Source of the DNA: an uncultured Bacteroidales bacterium
GTDB taxonomy: Bacteria > Bacteroidota > Bacteroidia > Bacteroidales > P3
Length of the DNA stretch: 35,117 nucleotides
NCBI GenBank assembly: GCA_900318665.1
Contig: ONLQ01000036.1
Span: 1-35,117 of the forward strand
Direction of reading: 5' to 3'
A program made the position numbers and the translations under genes. This document shows, in pieces, positions 30,363 through 35,117 of this stretch; the stretch's first letter is position 1; each line of letters opens with the position of its first letter. Below the pieces are notes generated by a model. It saw nothing but the letters and a program-made list of their open reading frames with translations. It was not told where the DNA came from and ran no database searches.

Positions 30363-33300
30363 TTGATATCGTCTTTCGTTAAACCGCATAAGTCCATAGT
30401 CAGTGGACTCGTGTTTGTTTTGTGTTTGACGCTGTGCGGAGTAGCTACGGCACAGACGGGTTTTGATGCTGGTGGCGGAAGCGCCAGATCGGCAGCAGGC
30501 TCGGTGTCAGTCAGTTTTGGCCAAGCAATATGCCTTTACCCTGACGATGGTCGTTATGTTGACGTGCAGGGTGTGCAACAGCCATACGAATGCACCAAGA
30601 CCTATGTGGGTGACACCGTGCGTGATGTGGAGGAATGTGACAGTTACCATTTCAAAACTAAGACTTTTACCACCAGCGGTCTTCACTTCGATACCGTATA
30701 TGGTGCTGTGGAAGGTATTTGCGACAGTATCTATCCTATCTATCTGACCATAAACCACTCGACGGGAAAGGACTCTGATGCAGTGGAGGTTGACCAGTTT
30801 ACGTGGCGAGGCATGACCTATTACTATTCTGGTATCTATTTCCACTCAACCCCTAATCCGTTGGGCTGTTACAATATTGACACGCTGAACTTAACAATAA
30901 AAGATGGTAGCGGAGAAATTGTCCGTTCGCCAGCATTGATTGACTTTGTGACTGGTGGCGAGAGTTCAAGGGTATCTGTGGGCTCGGTTTCCTTATCGTT
31001 TGGACAGACATTCTGCCTCTACCCAATTGACGAGAACTACTATGACGGACAAGGCGTGCAGCAGCCTTATAGAATATCGATCTACGACACTGTGCGCGCC
31101 GCCGTATGCCAAAACTCCGAATACATTGACGACGAATTTAATATCGCTTCAACCTATACTAGTAGCGAAGGCGTTTTTGTTTTTTCTCATCGCTACCTTA
31201 CTTATGACGGTCTCGACAGCGTAATAACGCTTGTACTGACAGTTGCCACCAATGCTTATGATATGTCGGCAACGGGTGACGTATGTGGAACACTGTCGTG
31301 GCGCGGCCGTACAATAACAGAGTCGGGGTCGGGAAGAGATACCGTTTTTAATGCTGTGGAAGGTGTATGCGACAGTATCTATATATTGAATGTTACGGTA
31401 TATCATAACGACACTGCCGACACTCTGCGCAATATTGAAGCATGCGACCAATACCATTATCGCAACAAGACATTTACAACCTCCGGATTGCAGAATGACA
31501 CTTTGTATGGAGCCGTTCATGGCATTTGTGACAGTATTTTCCCGATACAATTAACCATCAAGCATTCGAGTGGTAAAGACACTGTTGCAGAAGAGAATAA
31601 TTCTTTCGTGTGGCGTGGCACCACTTATTATCAGACGGGCACATACTACGACATCAGTGTCAACTCCCAAGGGTGCGACAGCATTGACACGCTAAGCATA
31701 GTGGTGAACCATCCTAACTGCGAAACCCAATACACGAATATCTCAGAGGACGCTTGTGATAGTTACACATGGCATGGGACGACCTACACCACCTCCACTA
31801 CGGTACGGTTTGACACCTTCGATGCCTCTTATTGCGACAGTATCGTTACTCTGACCCTGACAATTAAGAGGAGTGGTACTGTCGACACCTTCGCTTCAGT
31901 TGGAAACGACGTGTTGACATGGCGAGGCAAAACTTATGAGTACACTGGCATATACCGCGACACGCTTCCTGTTCATGCCGTTAATGGTTGTGATAGTATA
32001 TTGGTGCTCTACCTGGTGGCAAACCACTATGTTTGTGAGGCGACATATGGCGATATATATACATCGGCTTGCGACAGTTATGTATGGCCATCTAATGGGC
32101 GCACTTATTTTGTCAGCACCAATCTGCGCGACACACTGCGTAACGCCGCAGGATGTGACAGTGTGCGTACATTGCACCTTACAATAAACTATGGCAATGG
32201 CGCCAACGTTAATGCTACGGCATGCGACCGCTACTCGTGGCACGGAACGACATATACCGAAAGTACCAATACTGCGACCTATACCACTCAAAACTCGTTG
32301 GGATGCGATAGCGTTACGACTCTGCGACTGACGATTAAGAACAGTGTGGTGCGCGACACCTTTGCTACCGTCAGCACGTCACTGACATGGCATGGTTCTC
32401 GTTATGACGCTAATGGTATCTACCGAGACACCCTCGCAACACCTGCTGCCAACGGTTGCGATAGTATTGTGGCGTTGCATCTCCATATTGGCGAAGGCGG
32501 CGGTGGCGGCGGCTGCGAAGGTATTGGAACACGCCTGGCCAAAGACACTTGCGACAACTACACATGGCATGCGGCTATGTATGTCGCATCGGGCACATAC
32601 CTATATTATTATAGTAATAATGAAGGGTGCCTGACTATCGACACTCTCAATCTGACATTGAGGCGTGCTAACGGTAGCGACACCAACGCCGCCGAGACAG
32701 ATAACTTCACATGGCGTGGACATACTTACACTATGTCGGGCAACTATTACGACACGTTGCGTAATGTCGCTGGTTGTGACTCTATCGTCACTTTGCGCCT
32801 TGTCATCACTCCTTCAACCTGCGTGACCACGACAGTAGAAAACAGCATATCTGTCTGTGATAGTTTTATCTGGAGCAACGGACATAAGTACACGACAAGT
32901 GGCGACCTGAAAGACACACTCCGCAACGCCCACGGCTGCGACAGCGTACGCACCATCCATCTGACCGTAAAGAATAGCAGCAGCGGCATTGATAACCAAG
33001 CGGGCTGCGTCAGCAAGGAATGGCACGGCACGACCTATACCACCAGCACCACCACGCCGACCTACAGGACAACCAACACTGTTGGCTGCGACAGCATTGT
33101 CACACTGCATCTGACAATTAATCAGAACGAGACCCGCGACACCTTTGCGTCAACCTCGTCTGTTTTGGCGTGGCGTGGCAACAGTTATGATGCCACGGGC
33201 AACTATCCGTTTACGAAGACAGGTGCCGCTGCATACGGTTGCGACAGCATTATAACCCTGCATCTATTCATCGTCGAACCCAGCGGATGCGAGGGCATCG

Positions 33301-35117
33301 GCACCAAGGTGGTCAAAGACACCTGCGACACCTACGCATGGCATTCCGCCACCTATACCAACACGGGCGAGTACTACTATTATTATAACAATAACAGTGG
33401 CTGCATCACCATCGACACGCTCTCGCTCACCCTGCGACGCTCGAGCCGTTCCGACACCAGTGCCGCCGAACCCGAGACCTTCACGTGGAGAGGACACACA
33501 TATACCGAGTCGGGCGACTACCACGATACATTAAGAAATGGTAATGTTGCTCTTTGCGATTCCGTAGTAACCCTCCGCCTCGTCATCACTCATCCTGTCG
33601 CCTGCGTGCCGACATCCAGTAATATCTACGACACTGCTTGCGATAAATATATCTGGGCAAGCAACCGTCAGACCTATGAGTCTTCGACAGACCTTGTCGA
33701 GGTCCTTCGCAATGCGGCAGGCTGCGACAGCACACGCACGCTGCACCTGATTGTTTACAACAGCACCGCTAATGTCGTGAGCACGTCAGAATGTGATAGT
33801 TACATATGGCACGGCGAGACCTATACGGAGAGTACTACCACAGCAACCTTCGATACCGTTAACTCTCGCGGCTGCGACAGCACTACGACCTTGAACCTGA
33901 CCATCAAGAGTCGTGTAGTCCGCGACACCTTCGCCACGGTTGACAACGCCTATATGTGGCGAGGCGAGAGCCGTACCTCTACCGACAACTACTCTGTAAC
34001 CTTCTCTGGTGCCGCCGCCAACGGTTGCGACAGCGTCATAACCCTGCACCTCGTAGTTACTGGCTGCATGCCTACCATGGCAGAGAACAATATAGCGGTC
34101 TGCGATAGTTTCGTATGGAGCAACGGCCGTACGATTACAACAAGTGGAGACCTGAAAGACACGCTCCGCAACGCCGCAGGCTGCGACAGCATACGCACGC
34201 TGCATCTGACAATCAAGAGTAGTAGCACATTCACCGACACACACACAGAATGCGACCAATACGAATGGAACGGTACCACATATACCACCAGTACCACGAC
34301 ACCGACATACACCACGACCAATACCGTTGGTTGCGATAGTACGGTGACACTTCATCTTACTATTAAGCGTAGTGTCGAGCGCGACACTTTTGCGACAGTT
34401 AGCAGCAGCCTGAGTTGGCGAGGTGGTACTTATGCATCTACAGGCACATACAGAAAGCAAATGCTAACCAATGCTGCCAACGGCTGCGACAGCACGGTTG
34501 TGCTGCACCTTGTTATCGGTGATTGCGAGGGCACGGGTGTCCGCACCGTCAAAGATACCTGCGACCATTACCAGTGGCATGATGCTCTCTATACTGAGAC
34601 AGGAACTCATTACCACTATTACGTCAATGGCAGCGGATGCGCAACGATAGACACTTTGATTTTGACACTGCGTCAGAACAATAGCAGCGATACCAATGCC
34701 GCTGAAATAGACCAGTTCTCGTGGCGTGGCCATACCTACTATCAGAGCGGCATCTACAACGACACGCTGCGAAATATAAGTGGTTGCGACTCTGTGGTTG
34801 CATTGCATCTTGCAATTACACATTCTACATGCGAGACAACCAACGGTACTATCTTCGACACTGCATGCGATAGTTATACATGGCCATCTAACGGTCAGAC
34901 TTACACGTCATCAACAGATTTGGTTGATATAATGCGCAACGCCCGCGGCTGCGACAGTATCCGCACGCTGCACCTGACCATCTACGGCAGCACCAGCAGG
35001 ACAGTCACGGCCAGCGCATGCGACCGCTACGAGTGGCACGGCATCACCTACACGGAGAGCACCGTCACGGCAACGTTTGACACAGTCAACGCCCACGGCT
35101 GCGACAGTTTGACGACG
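30363..35117 (+). CDS. Giant secreted repeat protein with CDS modules (3' end outside window)
   Basis: One frame is open from the TAA at 30306 to the window edge, at least 1585 codons from the TTG at 30363. No ATG lies near the start; TTG gives MISSFVKPHKSIVSG, a basic stretch, then a hydrophobic core and ATAQT, a good signal peptide. Two copies of a GSVSxSFGQ...CLYP...QGVQQPY element (residues ~46-77 and ~205-235) match a known Bacteroidota surface-protein N-terminus. From residue ~440 there are about 22 modules of ~50 residues, most with CDxYxWHGTTY near the start and GCDSxxTLxLTI at the end. Two cysteines per module could form disulfides outside the cell. It is probably an adhesin or surface stalk; the C-terminus that would show a sorting signal is not in view. 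Confidence 0.85.
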   Translation, partial: MISSFVKPHKSIVSGLVFVLCLTLCGVATAQTGFDAGGGSARSAAGSVSVSFGQAICLYPDDGRYVDVQGVQQPYECTKTYVGDTVRDVEECDSYHFKTKTFTTSGLHFDTVYGAVEGICDSIYPIYLTINHSTGKDSDAVEVDQFTWRGMTYYYSGIYFHSTPNPLGCYNIDTLNLTIKDGSGEIVRSPALIDFVTGGESSRVSVGSVSLSFGQTFCLYPIDENYYDGQGVQQPYRISIYDTVRAAVCQNSEYIDDEFNIASTYTSSEGVFVFSHRYLTYDGLDSVITLVLTVATNAYDMSATGDVCGTLSWRGRTITESGSGRDTVFNAVEGVCDSIYILNVTVYHNDTADTLRNIEACDQYHYRNKTFTTSGLQNDTLYGAVHGICDSIFPIQLTIKHSSGKDTVAEENNSFVWRGTTYYQTGTYYDISVNSQGCDSIDTLSIVVNHPNCETQYTNISEDACDSYTWHGTTYTTSTTVRFDTFDASYCDSIVTLTLTIKRSGTVDTFASVGNDVLTWRGKTYEYTGIYRDTLPVHAVNGCDSILVLYLVANHYVCEATYGDIYTSACDSYVWPSNGRTYFVSTNLRDTLRNAAGCDSVRTLHLTINYGNGANVNATACDRYSWHGTTYTESTNTATYTTQNSLGCDSVTTLRLTIKNSVVRDTFATVSTSLTWHGSRYDANGIYRDTLATPAANGCDSIVALHLHIGEGGGGGGCEGIGTRLAKDTCDNYTWHAAMYVASGTYLYYYSNNEGCLTIDTLNLTLRRANGSDTNAAETDNFTWRGHTYTMSGNYYDTLRNVAGCDSIVTLRLVITPSTCVTTTVENSISVCDSFIWSNGHKYTTSGDLKDTLRNAHGCDSVRTIHLTVKNSSSGIDNQAGCVSKEWHGTTYTTSTTTPTYRTTNTVGCDSIVTLHLTINQNETRDTFASTSSVLAWRGNSYDATGNYPFTKTGAAAYGCDSIITLHLFIVEPSGCEGIGTKVVKDTCDTYAWHSATYTNTGEYYYYYNNNSGCITIDTLSLTLRRSSRSDTSAAEPETFTWRGHTYTESGDYHDTLRNGNVALCDSVVTLRLVITHPVACVPTSSNIYDTACDKYIWASNRQTYESSTDLVEVLRNAAGCDSTRTLHLIVYNSTANVVSTSECDSYIWHGETYTESTTTATFDTVNSRGCDSTTTLNLTIKSRVVRDTFATVDNAYMWRGESRTSTDNYSVTFSGAAANGCDSVITLHLVVTGCMPTMAENNIAVCDSFVWSNGRTITTSGDLKDTLRNAAGCDSIRTLHLTIKSSSTFTDTHTECDQYEWNGTTYTTSTTTPTYTTTNTVGCDSTVTLHLTIKRSVERDTFATVSSSLSWRGGTYASTGTYRKQMLTNAANGCDSTVVLHLVIGDCEGTGVRTVKDTCDHYQWHDALYTETGTHYHYYVNGSGCATIDTLILTLRQNNSSDTNAAEIDQFSWRGHTYYQSGIYNDTLRNISGCDSVVALHLAITHSTCETTNGTIFDTACDSYTWPSNGQTYTSSTDLVDIMRNARGCDSIRTLHLTIYGSTSRTVTASACDRYEWHGITYTESTVTATFDTVNAHGCDSLTT
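31700..35117 (+). repeat. Higher-order module array inside the giant protein gene
   Basis: Five recognisable module types follow each other in fixed order, here called e-a-b-c-d: e ends RNAxGCDSxRTLHLTI; a has WHGTTYTxST; b begins RDTFATV and ends ANGCDSI; c begins CEGIGT...KDTCD and has YYYYYN and TIDTL; d has SDTNAAE...WRGHTY and RLVIT. One full set is about 260 residues (780 bases): the b-type start recurs at 32353, 33135 and 33921. One set between 33921 and 34381 lacks c and d and is 460 bases. The array continues beyond the window. Confidence 0.85.

Noticed and set aside
30507-35096. Many minus-strand reading frames opposite the giant gene, for example a 224-residue frame at 33786-34460
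   Set aside because: They are the antisense of a repeat-rich coding frame: the same repeated bases give repeated antisense residues (e.g. recurring VAACGVAERV-like phrases). None has a signal or family motif, while the plus frame is open throughout.

Overview
The window looks like chromosomal DNA of a Bacteroidales bacterium, probably an uncultured gut-type lineage. This is inferred from several Bacteroidota hallmarks: promoter -7 boxes of the form TAnnTTTG, a NusB with a long N-terminal extension, the cluster nusB / DUF1573 lipoprotein / yajC / YbbR / coaE, a NagZ-like GH3 fused to a serine beta-lactamase-type domain, and several secreted proteins ending in a FISUMP/DUF1566-like domain. No species is claimed.

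Positions 1-3240 hold the end of a YgiQ-type radical SAM gene, an RsmI-like methyltransferase gene (minus), a divergent PLP-dependent Cys/Met-metabolism lyase with a strong terminator, and a pair of tRNA-Val genes (GAC, CAC). Positions 3273-18499 are an uninterrupted minus-strand housekeeping block. In transcription order it is leuS (broken by a short out-of-frame deletion), nusB, a DUF1573 lipoprotein, yajC, YbbR, coaE, GH3/beta-lactamase fusion, a TerB/DnaJ-like protein, an AsmA/DUF748-like protein, nadE (with a degenerate glutaminase domain) and a Pif1-like helicase. Short gaps suggest several are co-transcribed.

From 18500 onward the window becomes accessory. Four secreted proteins share a C-terminal FISUMP-like domain. 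Three of them also share a nearly invariant N-terminal domain and a middle made of Cys-Asp-Ser modules. Two AAA+ ATPases of the DUF4143 kind sit between them. The region carries near-identical inverted gene starts, a 33-bp iterated operator-like motif, GCGGACG palindromic repeats (partly a 41-bp tandem array), sequence-related terminator hairpins and other inverted repeats. It looks like a place where surface-protein genes are duplicated and shuffled.

The last 4.7 kb (30363 to the edge) is one open reading frame that runs off the window: a giant secreted protein of at least 1585 residues. It has no nearby ATG, a good signal peptide from a TTG start, and about 22 modules of roughly 50 residues arranged in a five-module super-repeat of about 260 residues. 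The same module type is in the middle of the FISUMP proteins, so the giant protein and its neighbours draw on one module pool. This linked set of module-sharing, recombination-prone surface proteins is the best candidate here for something poorly described.
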